A DNA stretch of 64,000 bases, taken from positions 1 to 64,000 of the forward strand of contig JABYQR010000029.1 of assembly GCA_022592445.1 (NCBI GenBank), in the 5' to 3' direction. The notes beneath the pieces were generated by a model. That model was not told where the DNA came from. It saw only the letters and a list, made by a program, of their open reading frames with translations, and ran no database searches. How positions within the stretch are numbered: the first letter of the stretch is position 1; each line of letters begins with the position of its first letter. The DNA is from Cytidiella melzeri (lineage: Eukaryota > Basidiomycota > Agaricomycetes > Polyporales > Irpicaceae). Made by a program: the position numbers and the translations under genes. This document shows, piece after piece, positions 1-11,116 of this stretch.

Positions 1-1148
1 TGAGTTTGTATCACTTGCTTTCATAAGTGATTTTTGTTGGCAAAACTTTTGTCATTGATGGTCTATCCGCATGTCAAACCATCAAGAAGAAGTATGTCAT
101 CACGTTGCCAAACATGACCTTTGTGCCAATACCACCTTGTGGAGATCTGGGGATGTCTCTGAAAACAGACACCTGCTACGGTGTTGAGGACCCCATACAA
201 TGGTTGCAAATATTCTATCCCAATCCCAGGTACCACTTCTTGCGCTGCACTCCAGACATGATGCTGCATGGACAATAACGGAACAAGACTTCCAGACACA
301 CTCTGCAGATTGCTTTTGAGCAATGTTTACTCTTGGGCCCCCTCATCTACAACACATATGCAACGCTTTGGATTTGCTATTGTCAGACATCTCCAAATTC
401 AAAAATTGCCATGAAATATCAACACAACTAAAATGGATGTCGTACCCGTTCACCAGGCGTTTCAGCAACTATCCCTCCTGCTTGACTTTTTCAAAAGGTT
501 CTAAGAACTATGACATCATCTACTAAGCATGTTCTACACTATGACATCATAGTTCCAGCATGTTCCACAAGGTTCCAGAGAGTTCTATCATGTGATACAC
601 AGATAAGGAAAGGAACAAATCAGTGCATCAGAGACAGAGAGCACATCAGTGCATCAATTGATAGGCGCTGGAATAAGTGCTGGAATAAGCACCAGATAAG
701 TGCTGGATAAGCACCTAAATATTCCCAATAATACCATTGCCTGTAAAGGCAAGTCTTGTAAAAACATTGAAAATCTGTAACAACTGGCGCATTTGAATTA
801 TCCCTACCACATCTTTTGTGTGTTTACAGATTCAGACTGGGAATCAGCCAGCTGAGCACAGAGGATTGATCTTTTTGTAATCTATGATGCGCCACAATCA
901 TCATATATGGAAGTGCCAACCTTCTCCATTACTCCTGCTATCTCCTTGTACATTTTCACATGGTCCGTCTCCATTCTGTTTGCCTGTACTGTAATTGTAC
1001 TACCCGCCTCCACTTGTATCCGCTTATCTGTCCATTGCTATGGTTTTATTCTACCTTATCATAAAAACCATCTAATTTGTCACTTTAATTCTACATTCAT
1101 ACTTGCTATCCAATCTTGTGTGTGTTCATCAACCTGCCTTCACAAAAT
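1..1148. other. Unassigned flank; probable 5' LTR of copia element A
   Basis: No gene is recognisable here. The primer-binding site at 1149 requires an LTR to end at about 1148, so the right part is inferred to be the 5' LTR of the decayed copia element. A plausible TG start lies near 530, where a short motif (ctatgacatcat) occurs twice. I found no matching 3' LTR, so the left edge is a guess. Bases 1-530 show nothing I can name. Confidence 0.35.
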
Positions 1149-1160
1149 GTTATGAGCCCC
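1149..1160 (+). other. Primer-binding site of copia element A (initiator tRNA-Met, internal)
   Basis: The sequence gttatgagcccc is complementary to the anticodon-loop region of initiator tRNA-Met (GGGGCTCATAAC). This is the half-tRNA priming site known from Drosophila copia. The same motif precedes the intact copia gag at 63374. Confidence 0.7.
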
Positions 1161-1300
1161 ACGCTCTCAACTACACAGAAGACTTCTACTCAGCCAAACT
1201 TTATACTCGCACTCTTCTGATCTAGGCAACAGTACGTCAGCATTACGCCTGTAGGCCATTCACACTTCCATTCCTTGATCTTGTGATTAGATCTATCACT

Positions 1301-1957
1301 ATGTTGACTACTCCTATGCAAGTAACTGCTGCCGCTGCGGCATTGGCTACCAAACCTTCGGAAACCTATCTTATAGAACCCCTGAGAAGCACCAAGAATT
1401 GTATCACATAGCACATCCAGATCAGGGACATTCTCACAGACATGGGTCTATGGGAATATACTTTTGGTGACACTACTAAACCAACTGCTGCAGTGCAAGC
1501 TGCCAAGTGGACGAAGGAAGATTGAAAGGCTTTAACCGCCATCTGTCTTTGTGTTTCAAATTCTATGATGGTGCATGTTATTTCCGCCACTACCTCAAAG
1601 GATGCCTTCAATACTCTGTCCAGTGTCTTCAACAATGTGAGCGCTGTTGCTCTCATAGTGTTGTGCCACAAATTCCTTTGTTACCAGATTCCCAAGGAAG
1701 GGGATCTTGGGGAAGAATTCTGCAAGATCAAGAAACTCTGGCAAGAGATCAATCTCAATCAAGCCATGAAGATCTCAGATAATGAGTTAGCTTCTGTCAT
1801 CCTCACGGTGCTACCACACTCCTGGGAACCCTTGATAGCTTCCATTTTACTCAACAACACTCTTACATCATCTAATATCATTGGTCAAATCCTACAGGAA
1901 GACAGCAGCCGCAAGGAATGCACTACTGCCAAAACTAGTCTATACACCAACACTTGA
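1301..1957 (+). pseudogene. copia gag remnant (UBN2-like)
   Basis: Translation from ATG 1301 gives a gag that matches the one at 63518, including shared blocks such as SATTSKDAF and KLWQEINL. It carries in-frame stops where the intact copy has Trp-Arg (TGGCGC to TAGCAC) and Arg (CGA to TGA). These are G-to-A and C-to-T changes, partly at CpG, as expected from deamination of methylated DNA. It is not translatable as a whole. Confidence 0.8.
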
Positions 1958-2225
1958 TGTCAGAAATCAAAGTTTGAGGCGGTGTCTTCTGTCACGGATG
2001 TGGCAAAGAAGAAAATATCAAACCAGAGTGCTGAAGCGGTGGTAAGACCAAAGATGACGGTAAGAGGGAAGAGAAAGGAAAGGATAGGAAATGAAGGAAG
2101 GAGACGAAGAGAAATCTGAGAAAACATGGCACCCACATAGCTGAGGAGAAAGAGGATAGCAGCAACGAGCCTGAAGAGTATGCCTTACCTGCCACGGAGA
2201 CAGAGTTACCCGCCTCGGCAGGCAC

Positions 2226-3634
2226 TTGGCTACCGGCACATCATCTCATATTGTCAGTGATCAATCTCTGTTTATCAACTTTACTTCCATTACAGGTTTG
2301 ATCCACGGTGTCGGTAACTGCTCAAGTCTTGGGCGCAGAGATGTTTGCATAGCCTTCATTACAAAGGGCAGGACAATTCCTACCATCCTCAAAGATGCGC
2401 TCTATGCCTCATCCACGTGTTTCAATCTTATTTCCCTTGGCAGACTTACTAGTGCAGGACTTGCCTACAAAGGGAAGGGGAAGGAACTCCTCATCAAAGA
2501 AAGCAAGAAAGTGATTGGCTACGGAAATAAACCTGGCAACTTATATTGCATGGCTCTTAAGCCCGTTGCCGCCATCACTATTCTTGTGTGTTTTAATCGC
2601 TCTTGGTACAAGTGGCATTGCGCCCTTGGACATGTTAACAAGGGAAATTTGAAGGAAATGTATTGCAATAGATTGGTATCAGGTATGGACATTGATCCCT
2701 CATCCAATGATGATTTCACCTGAAAAGCATGCATCGCAGTGAAACACACTTGGGCGTCCATTCCCATTTGCACATTGTGCAAGATTTCTAAGATTGGAGA
2801 GATCATCTTCTCCAATATCTGGGGGCCAGCTTCAATCAACTCTATTGCCGGTCATTCCTATATGATCTCATTTACAGACAGAAAATCACAATTCTTCTGG
2901 GTCCAATTCATGAAAGACCGGGACAAAGCCAAATAGAAACTCGATGAATTGATGCATTCATTGAGAACCAGTTGGGATGTTGCATCAAGGCTTTGCGCGT
3001 TGACAACGCAAAGGAGTATGTACAAGGGAAAATGAAATCATACACTGATAGGCGTGGCATTAGACTTGAGCCTACCACACCCTATACTCCCAAATACAAC
3101 GGCGTGTCAGAACAACTCAACCAAACTCTAGTCAAACATGTGTGCGCAATGCTCATTGCCCATCAACTTCCAAAATACCTATGGGAGGAGGCAATCTCCT
3201 ATGCTGCTTATGTCAAGAACTGTATGCCAATGTGCGCATTATCTCATTCAACTGTGTTCAAAGCTCTATGGAAGAAGAAACCAGATGTGAGCAATATTCA
3301 AGAGTTTGGCACAGATTGTTGGGTACATGTGAACAATGCACGATCCATCAAACAGACCTTTGTTGGAAGTAAGGAAGGGACAAAAGGATTCAGGTATCGG
3401 ATACCTGAAACACAAAAAGTTCTCACTTTGCACAAGGTGATTTTTCCACACTCTGATGAACTTACAGTACCCATTGTTGAAACCACTGCCAATCTTGAGG
3501 GGGAGAAATTTGTTCAGTCACCCATAATTCCTATTCAAACCAAGATTGCACCAGTGGCTTCTACTCACTCTCTTCGAGACAAGCCCAGTCTCAATTACCT
3601 GAAGCTCAACAATGGCCCTCAGAAGACTCTTTGA
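2226..3634 (+). pseudogene. copia pre-integrase and integrase remnant
   Basis: The first part (to 2723) ends in a GAG-pre-integrase zinc-binding region with WHCALGHVNKGNL. The integrase core follows in broken frames. The first catalytic Asp appears as Asn (FSNIWGP, where the family has a D). The second Asp is visible in RVDNAKEY, and the Glu in the NGVSEQLNQTL block. Stops at about 2721 and 2935 and frame changes between segments show it is dead. Confidence 0.8.
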
Positions 3635-3676
3635 TCACTTTCAGCCAAGTCAAAGTCAAAGATTGCCCCTGTACCT

Positions 3677-4974
3677 GTGTCCAAACCGTCAAAACCATCA
3701 GTTCAGGGGAAGTTGTCATCAGTTACGGAGATACCGTCCACTGAAACAGATGCAAATCTGTGTTTCATGGCTGACACTTCAGATTTGCCTCAGACATTTG
3801 ACAAAGTCAGGAAGCACAATGATTGGCCTCTTTGGAAGGAGGCCATGAACAAGAAATTGGCACAGTTGGATAGGCTGGGCACTTACTCAATTTCAGATCT
3901 CCCAGTCAATTGCAAGGCCGTTGGATGTCGATAGGTATTCACCATCAAGCGCGATTTAAACAGCAACATCCTGAAATACAAGGCAGACCTTGTTGCACAG
4001 GGATTTTCTCAGATCCTGGGTCAAGACCTCTTTGTGACCCATGCTCCAGTCATCTGACTTGAGACCTTTTTTATCATTGTCTCTATTGCCGCTCATCTCA
4101 ATTTTGAACTTCATCAGGTTGACGTTGTCAGAGCCTACCTGAACTCTCCACTCGATTTGCACAAGTTTTGATGGGGGACCAAATATGGAAGTTGTGCCGC
4201 CCAAGCGGTGGGACCCTCTTGGTAGTTAAAAGGCTTTGCAAGCTCACTGTGCTGCTGAATTCCCCCAGTACACAATTGAGCCACCTGTAATGTATATTGG
4301 TATACTAATGCAGCAATTTTACTGTCACTAGAGCCATGGAGCTACTGGAATTCATTGCTTTACTGATCTCAAGTGCTTTATAGCAGGTTATGGCTGTTGC
4401 TGCACAGATCAAACATCACATAGTAGGAGAAGACAATTACAGTAATTGTTCAATCCTCTCATTCTACAGCTATGAAAAGAATTGTGTTTTAGAAGTTCTT
4501 GCTGCATGTTGAAGAGGAGCGTGGAAGACTGAACTGGCCAATTGAGGAAAGCAGCGGTGTGTTAAGTGCTGATGTAGCGCCCGAGTTTCAAGTTGGTGAG
4601 TAGTTTCTTGTTTTTTGATCATGTGTTTGCAAGTGTACCAATTGAAAGCATGATTGTGACATGAAAAATCACAATATTGTGATGTTTGCAACTCCAAATA
4701 AATACCCATAAATAATGCCATATGCATGCCAAGTTCTCTTCATGCAACAACTCCTAGAAGAGTTAGATTTCTCACAACAGCATGCAACAACATTTTTTGT
4801 GCCAACAACAGAACCGTGGCCTGCACACAGAATTCACATGGTCACACCCGCATGAAACATATTGACATTTGGATTCACTTCATCTGCAATTGTGTCAACA
4901 AACAATTGATCAACTCACACATAGTCTCAGGAGAGGAAATTACAGCAGATATCTTCACAAGGTCCCTGTTCTGA
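3677..4974 (+). pseudogene. copia reverse transcriptase / RNase H remnant
   Basis: 3677-4170 encodes the N-terminal part of a copia RT (WKEAMNKKLAQL, then YKADLVAQGFSQ and HQVDVVRAYLNS in a second frame, with stops). The YVDD region is absent. After about 550 bp of unrecognised sequence, the C-terminal RNase H signature appears at 4841-4974 (KHIDIWIHFI ... EEITADIFTRSL), followed by a stop. An internal deletion or replacement is therefore likely. Confidence 0.75.
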
Positions 4975-4985
4975 ATTCTACACAG

Positions 4986-5776
4986 TGTCGCGGAGCGACT
5001 GCTGATAGACTGATAAACCCTAAACAAGGGTGAAGTGGATGTGAGGGGGAAGCGGAAGGGGATCTCCAACAACGACAGCAAGGTCAAAGTCGATGATAAG
5101 CAGGCAGCAGGCACAGAGGCCGGATACTAGCAGTGCAAATGACAGAGTTAATAAGGTATGATACTAAGTTACATGCAGTAACTCACCTAGCAGTGCAAAT
5201 GACAGAGAGGTCAAGATGCAGAGCTAGGGAGGGTAAGGGCTACTATATATACTGTGGCTGGGTGGTCTGTGCACAAGTTCCCACACTAGGGACTGGAGTA
5301 ACTGTGGGGCTGGAGTAACAATAGAACAATAAGGGACCAGGGTAACTGTCAAGGACCAGGGTACGTAGAACAATAGAGCTAGAACAATAAGACAATAGAA
5401 CAATAGAAACTGGAACAATAGAACAATAGAAACTGGGGGAATCCCTGGGGAATCCCTAACAATAGACAGAAGACAATAGACGAAAGACAATAGGACAATA
5501 AGAACTGGGGGAATCCCTGGGGAATCCCTGGGGAATCCCTAACAATGGAAGGAGAACAATAGAACAATAGCCTAGGTTGATCTGGAACCGCTCCAGATTG
5601 AGTCTAGGGTTTGGGTCTGGACTATTGATAAATAAGGCAGGATGTCACGTGACCCGGGTTAGGGTTAGGTCCGGTAACACTCCTAGCCGGAAAATAAGCG
5701 CTCTAGATAGGCGCCTAAGGCTGTAAACTTGTGACATTGTTGGAAAAATCCGGTCTCTGTTGGACTATCCATGTCA
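4986..5776 (-). repeat. Solo LTR of the chromodomain gypsy family, TSD CACAG
   Basis: This 791 bp copy begins tgtcgcgg and ends catgtca on the + strand. It corresponds end to end with the two 800 bp LTRs at 47241-48040 and 54380-55179, including the A-rich aacaatag repeats and the tactatatatactg TATA region. It is flanked by perfect 5 bp duplications CACAG (4981-4985 and 5777-5781) with no internal region, so it formed by LTR-LTR recombination. It has more differences from the two full LTRs than they have from each other. The strand is that of the full element. Confidence 0.95.
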
Positions 5777-7429
5777 CACAGGAGGGCAATGAAGTTGTTA
5801 GGCCTTGACGCGGGTCAAGGGGGCGCTCGAGGGAAAGAATTAGGGGTATTTGGTTCTCGATATAAGGCTGTGTGTCTAGTACGATGTGCTCTCTATTGTT
5901 CACCATGTTGTACTAGGTATGTTGTATGTGTATTGCTGTTGGAATCTCTTGTTTACCACATCATACTAGTCATTTCATCAACAAGGTATGGATTATGGAG
6001 TATGAGGGTTTATGGGTTTATAACTCAATCTCTTAATGGTTTTTCAGCTCTGGCTCACGGACTTGTAGTTACCGGATTTCCTTTTGTCTTCCGTATATAG
6101 TCGCTCCATTGTTCTTTCATCACACGGACACATCTGTATCACAGATTTTCCTTTCCGTGTTGCCTGAGGGCTCTGTCTTATATACCTTCACCCCCGCTCC
6201 TGACACTCCATCGTGCTCTTTCTCTTTTGCACCTGGAGTGAGTATTCTTCGTTGTCCCTCACATATGCAATATGCTCACAGCCTGTACCTGTAGTTAACT
6301 CACTTCGCTCGTGTGTCTTAGGTACAGTCATTATGCTAATCGTGCTCTTTCTCTTTTGCACCTAGATTAACTCGCTTCGCTCGTGTGTCTTAGGTTCTTA
6401 CAACGGCAAGTGGGATTACGACTGCGCATCACGTCCCTGCCTCTAGACGTGTTGAATACATTCAACCGTCTTTATCTCTCTGCAAAGCAAGTTGGTCAAG
6501 GTTTAGGCTAAACATGTATGAGTTCTGAGGGGTTATGGGTTATGAGGGTTATGGGCTAACAGGGGTTTTACTGTACTTATTGTCAACTTGACACAGGACA
6601 CAGAAAGTGCTGCTTGAACTGTAAGGACATCTCAGTAAAAATGTGTAGCTCAAATGCAAGGATTGGGAGCAAACCTAGCAAACAGATCATAACAATTCAT
6701 TGACAAGCCCCCGCGCAACGTACATCATATGCTGCGGCCCGTATGCTCAAGTTTCTTCACTCAATAACGTACCGTGATTGTTTGAAAGTTACGAGTGTAG
6801 GGGATGACTAGGAGAGTCAACTAACTCTGGGAGTAAGTGTCTTATTATTTCTCTGCTCTCTAGGAGCAGTATATATACATGTCTGTAACTAGATTACTAA
6901 TGCTACAGTAATGTCATATGAGTAAGGATTGGTAAGGATTGGTAATCCTATGAGTAATGATTGGTAATGCACAGTCCTGCTTGCTAATACTACTGAATAG
7001 AGAATGTAAGCGATGACTGAGCATCCTACATAACTGAATGGTGCTGACTGAGCCTTTAGTAAGCTCAATACATTTGGTATATGAACTATGAGTCATGCAG
7101 AAGCCTCATGGTACTTCTGCTATTCAGTCATGGAAACTACTGGAACACGATGCCATGTGGTGCAAGTATCGCATTGTGTGTGACCATAAGGATGGTGGAA
7201 TCACATGCTATGTACTATCTGATCTTATCTATCTACATATCTAATCTACATTGTCCATAGATCTGATGTCTGATAATCAGTGATACAATCTTGCTTTGAC
7301 AGTGATGATCCTCATGCTGGTTGACAAAAAACATTACAACTCGCTATTTCCTAATCACCCAAATATGTTTTTCTTGGTGGTGGTTCAGCGCTGTGTGTAC
7401 GTAGACGCTTTTGTTAATCCAATGTTTGC
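5777..7429. other. Transposon-derived intergenic sequence, no gene
   Basis: A purine-rich stretch (ggagggcaatgaag) followed by tgttaggcc at about 5798 may be the polypurine tract and 3' LTR start of copia element A. I could not match it to the 5' LTR. The rest contains short internal duplications and no ORF with coding character. Confidence 0.4.
6211..6396. repeat. Short nested direct duplications
   Basis: The string tcgtgctctttctcttttgc occurs at 6211 and again at 6340. The string ttcgctcgtgtgtcttagg occurs at about 6304 and again at about 6376. Two overlapping local duplications (offsets about 129 and 72 bp) explain this. Confidence 0.7.
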
Positions 7430-8956
7430 TAGTCTCGTTCCCAGACGTTATGGGACACAACCTCGCTACGCTCGGGGACGAGACAAAAGACGACTTGCTG
7501 ACGCTCGTACCTAAAATAGAAATATTTCCATTTTGGGACACTGTTTGATGCGAAACCGTTTTTTTTTTTGTGAAAGACCATGATTTGTGTCAGCATAACG
7601 TCTGGTCCGTTTCGCCCTTCCGGGTGTAGATGACCCTATCACGTGTCGTAATCTATGGGCGTTTGCGATAACATAACGGTGAGAACTCAAATCTGTTACC
7701 TTGTTGCGTTGGCATCTCGCTCTTAGCACCAATGAACTCTCGTCTCTCTCTCCTTTCACAAGTCCTGTCACCTACACCGAAGAACCTTTGCGTGAATAGC
7801 ACAAAGGTACAAGGTACTGTCAAATGGCAGTACCAGCAATCTTCGTGCTATACACTACCGACGAGCACTTGACCACAAAACGGTCTGTCATCTCTCTCCT
7901 CTCGGTGCACTCGAGTCACAGTCGCGGCCCCCGTCTACTACCTACTGCAGAACATCCGACTGAATATCTTCAAGCTCCGAGGTACTGTCAGATTACAGTA
8001 CCGGCAAATCTTCACTCGCACTACCTGGTGAGCTCACCACCACTGCGACAACAGCAGCTCGTTCGGTTCGGCCACCCTCTCTCTCATCGTCGCCCTCAGC
8101 CTCTGTGTCGCCTTTCACCCTGTACCACCAGCTGCTATCAAACACGACACTTCTGTACACATTCTCACCTCCGCCACACCTCTGGAGAGGTCTCCGAGGC
8201 GCAACTCGAGTCAGACAGTGCGGACGAGAGAACGGAGGGGGCACCTGGGGCCGGAGAACGCGAGAGTGGTAGCTGGCATTGAGTCGGCAGAGGTAGACGA
8301 GAGTGGGGTAGGGTGAGTGCACACACAGCAAGAAAAATTGACTACGCGACGTGCGTATTGCAAGTTACACAAGTAGTGCTCGACGCATCAAACGACCCAC
8401 CTGAACAACCCAGTTCGCTCGTTGACATCCAGGAGCGTGGATGAGGCCCATTCGCGCTGATACCTCAGACGGCTAAGAACTCGACAACGATCAAGCTCGA
8501 AGGCGCCGAGGTATATCAGTACGGGCTTACCCTCCTACACATCTACCACAAAATCAAGGTCACCCCGAATAACGGCAAGTGGAACGCCACGTCAGGAAGG
8601 GGCGGAAAAAAACTATCACATTCTTCTTTGGATGTCATAATTTATGAGAGTATAATTTAGCTTATTGATGGACGAGGGGGACGAGGGGAAGGATAAAATA
8701 CGACAAGCGGGATGATGCATTGCCTGACGCGTGCTATCAACGGAAAGATTAGACAGACGCGCACAGATCAAGCGCACGTGATAGGGTCATCTACACCCAC
8801 AAGGGCGAAACGGACCAGACGTTCGAACACTCACTCGAATGACATTTTGCTCGATCACACTTTTACACCCAACTTCGTCCCAATCAGGAAGGATTTCCAT
8901 TTGTGGCAGGAGCGATAGCGACTGTCTCCCCGTTCGAACGTCTGGGAACGAGACTA
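7430..8956. mobile_element. hAT-like non-autonomous TIR element, 1527 bp, 8 bp TSD
   Basis: The ends are inverted copies of TAGTCTCGTTCCCAGACGTT. They are flanked by ATGTTTGC (7422-7429) and ATGTTCGC (8957-8964), an 8 bp target duplication with one mismatch. A second inverted pair lies inside: 7597-7645 and the reverse complement at 8775-8822, nearly identical over about 48 bp. Eight-base duplications and TAG termini fit the hAT superfamily. No transposase ORF is present, so it would need help in trans. A related end occurs at 62478. Confidence 0.75.
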
Positions 8957-9188
8957 ATGTTCGCATCCATTCGACTGATCAATGATGCCTTGCACATCCA
9001 GTGGCTTACGTCCACGCATGACGTAACACTAGTTCGTCCCCACCGCGAACGACGACGACAGCGTCTGCACTGAATGGAGCGATTCTCCTACACGAACATC
9101 GGCGTATCGTCGTCTGCAACGTCCTCGTTGACGTATGCGAGCCATCTATTCTGGCACGCTCGGGCGATGTCTGAGCCGCTTCAAAGAA

Positions 9189-9196
9189 ATATAAAA
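9189..9196 (+). promoter_or_regulatory. TATA box of the ferritin-like gene
   Basis: The sequence atataaaa lies 80 bp upstream of the ATG at 9276, the usual spacing for a fungal core promoter. Confidence 0.5.
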
Positions 9197-9275
9197 ACCT
9201 GGAAATTGCACGGACGTGTCCCTAGGACTTGGAAATTCCTTTACTCCCCCCAAAAAATACCAAGCTCGTAGCAAG

Positions 9276-10681
9276 ATGAAGGCTTCATTGTTACCCAGTG
9301 TCGCCGCAGCACTGGCATCTATCGTACTCGCACTCCCAACCGTCCCGCCTCCTGTTCCCGCAGGCGGTATCGGGACTTCACTCACAGACGTGCCCGTTTA
9401 CAAGCCGATGAGCGAATTCGACGCGCAGTCTTTCGTGAGTCTACTTCATGTTCGATAATCATTTATTGCAGCTCATAGTGTCACAGCAACTCGCCTTGAA
9501 CCAAGAACTCATCGAACTCGACCTCTTCAACTATGCCCTCGCCAAATTCTCGCCCGAGGAATTCGAAGAGGCCGGTCTTGGTCCAGACGAGCAGTTTCTG
9601 ATCAAATTCTTTGCAGAGCAAGAAGTCGGACATGCGACATTGTTCAAGAACATGCTTGGCTCGAACGCGTCCGAGGCTTGCCAGTATTCCTACCCGTTCG
9701 AGACCGTCAGTGAGTTCATCGACTTCTCCGTCAAGCTCACCCGCTCTGGAGAATCTGGTACTCTGGGGTTCTTGCCGCACCTCAACTCCCAGGCCAGCGC
9801 CGCCCTCATCAACGAAGCTATCTCTACCGAGAGCAGACAGGAATTCGCCTTGAGACAGTTTGAAGGTTTGTTCCCAGTGCCCGTAAGCTCCTTTCGCGAT
9901 GTTGTCAGTGGCCTGGGCTCATCGTTGCAATCGTAGTTCTGGTTTACGCCCACCATAACACAGAGTATGGCTTGGACTCTGCTCGCGCCATACATCACCG
10001 CATGCCCTGCCAGTAACCCGAAGCTCATGTGGCAGAACTTCCCTGCGCTGAATATAACGGTGAGCAAGGAACCTTCGACGTTTGCGTCGAAGTTGAGCTA
10101 CGTTTGTGATTGCGAGATGCTCAAATGGTTCTCCAACATCATTGCAGAACTCACCCAACGGCACCGTTCTGACGAACGGATCATTGGCCATCCCTTCCCT
10201 GTCGACGAATCGCACTGCTTTATCTTCGCCTGGCGACAAAATCACCCTTTCCTGGGAGGGTCCTGGCAAGCAGGTAGGCCCTAACAACAGTTATACCACA
10301 ACGACGTCGGCGGGTCAGCCTCAGGTAGCCATATTCAACATTTGTTCGTGTTGGATTAAAAATTGATCAACCTGTTCTTGTAGTTTGCTGCATGGATCTC
10401 GCAGCTGAATGTCACTTACACCCCGCTGGAGGATGTCCACGACCAATGCAGATCTGCGACCACTACTCAGCCTGGAGGCGAGGTCTATGGGAATGGCACC
10501 GCGCCGACTGTCAACGGCACGATGTAAGTAAGTTAAAAGCGCAGATTGTTTCCGTGCTGACCTTGGTAAACCCGTCAGGTTTGTTCTGATAACGGATAAA
10601 GATCTCTTCGTCACGCCCTACAATTTGTCTATGTTGAACAAGCATGTCGTAGCCGGACCCGCCTCTTACACAGCTGGTTGA
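9276..10681 (+). CDS. Secreted ferritin-like domain protein (Rds1 family)
   Basis: Six exons: 9276-9434, 9472-9882, 9937-10059, 10148-10324, 10384-10523 and 10579-10681. All phases close, giving 370 residues. Residues 1 to about 29 form a signal peptide (hydrophobic run ending near ALP...PVPA). A ferritin-like helical region follows, with E-rich helices (NQELIELDLFNYAL, FFAEQEVGHATLF) typical of fungal Rds1/stress-response proteins. The C-terminal half has several Asn-X-Ser/Thr sites, as expected for an extracellular glycoprotein. Fission yeast rds1 responds to nutrient and stress signals. The biochemical role of the family is not settled. A TATA box at 9189 supports the start. The family is clear; metal binding is only inferred. 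Confidence 0.88.
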
Positions 10682-10903
10682 TTTGCCAGACAGACAGAAA
10701 CCTGTAGAGATTGATTAGCCTTGCACATGATCTCTTCTGTTTCTTGCCACAGCAATCATCTCATGATCCTGAACGTTAAAGGCCATCGTGGGCTGTATGA
10801 CCTAGACTATGTGTGTTCAAGAACCCAAAGACCTTGCGGCTTTGGGGCGGGACAGTCCGTTACGAGTTCGCACTCCGTCACCGCGGGGCGATGATACTAG
10901 TAA

Positions 10904-11116
10904 GCCTCGATACGACGGCCAAGGAAAGCTCACCAGCTCTTCTCCGAGGATGAGAAGGCAGCGCTCAAGCTGTTCCCCCGCGGGGCATCGGTGAAGGAGG
11001 AGGAACGTAAGAGACACTGCTGGTTTTCAAAAGCCGAGTTAGAAAGTGAGGAGGAGGAGAAGGAGAAAGCCAGACGACGAAAGGGGTTTCTGAATGGCTT
11101 CCAAAAGCAGAAATAA
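10904..11116 (+). pseudogene. Orphan C-terminal coding fragment (Lys/Glu-rich)
   Basis: An open frame of 70 codons ends at TAA 11114-11116. It encodes a charged tail containing QLFSEDEKAALKLFPRG and a KEKARRRKG run. Codon use and composition look coding, but it is preceded by an in-frame stop at 10901, and no start, upstream exon or known domain is visible. It may be a last exon or a relic of a lost gene. Confidence 0.3.

Larger units (their letters stand above)
1149..4980 (+). mobile_element. Decayed Ty1/copia retrotransposon (element A), internal region
   Basis: The pieces come in copia order on one strand: PBS, UBN2-type gag, GAG-pre-integrase, integrase core, start of reverse transcriptase, and the C-terminal end of RNase H. 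Every ORF is broken by stops and frameshifts. Most of the RT is missing between about 4170 and 4720, where unrelated-looking sequence sits. The gag aligns residue by residue with that of the intact element at 63518, so both belong to one family. A gypsy solo LTR is inserted just after the RNase H end. The element is inactive. Confidence 0.85.

Noticed and set aside
5300..5560. Regularly spaced aacaatag repeats resembling an array
   Set aside because: They are part of the gypsy LTR, recur at the same place in all three LTR copies, and lack unique spacers; not CRISPR.
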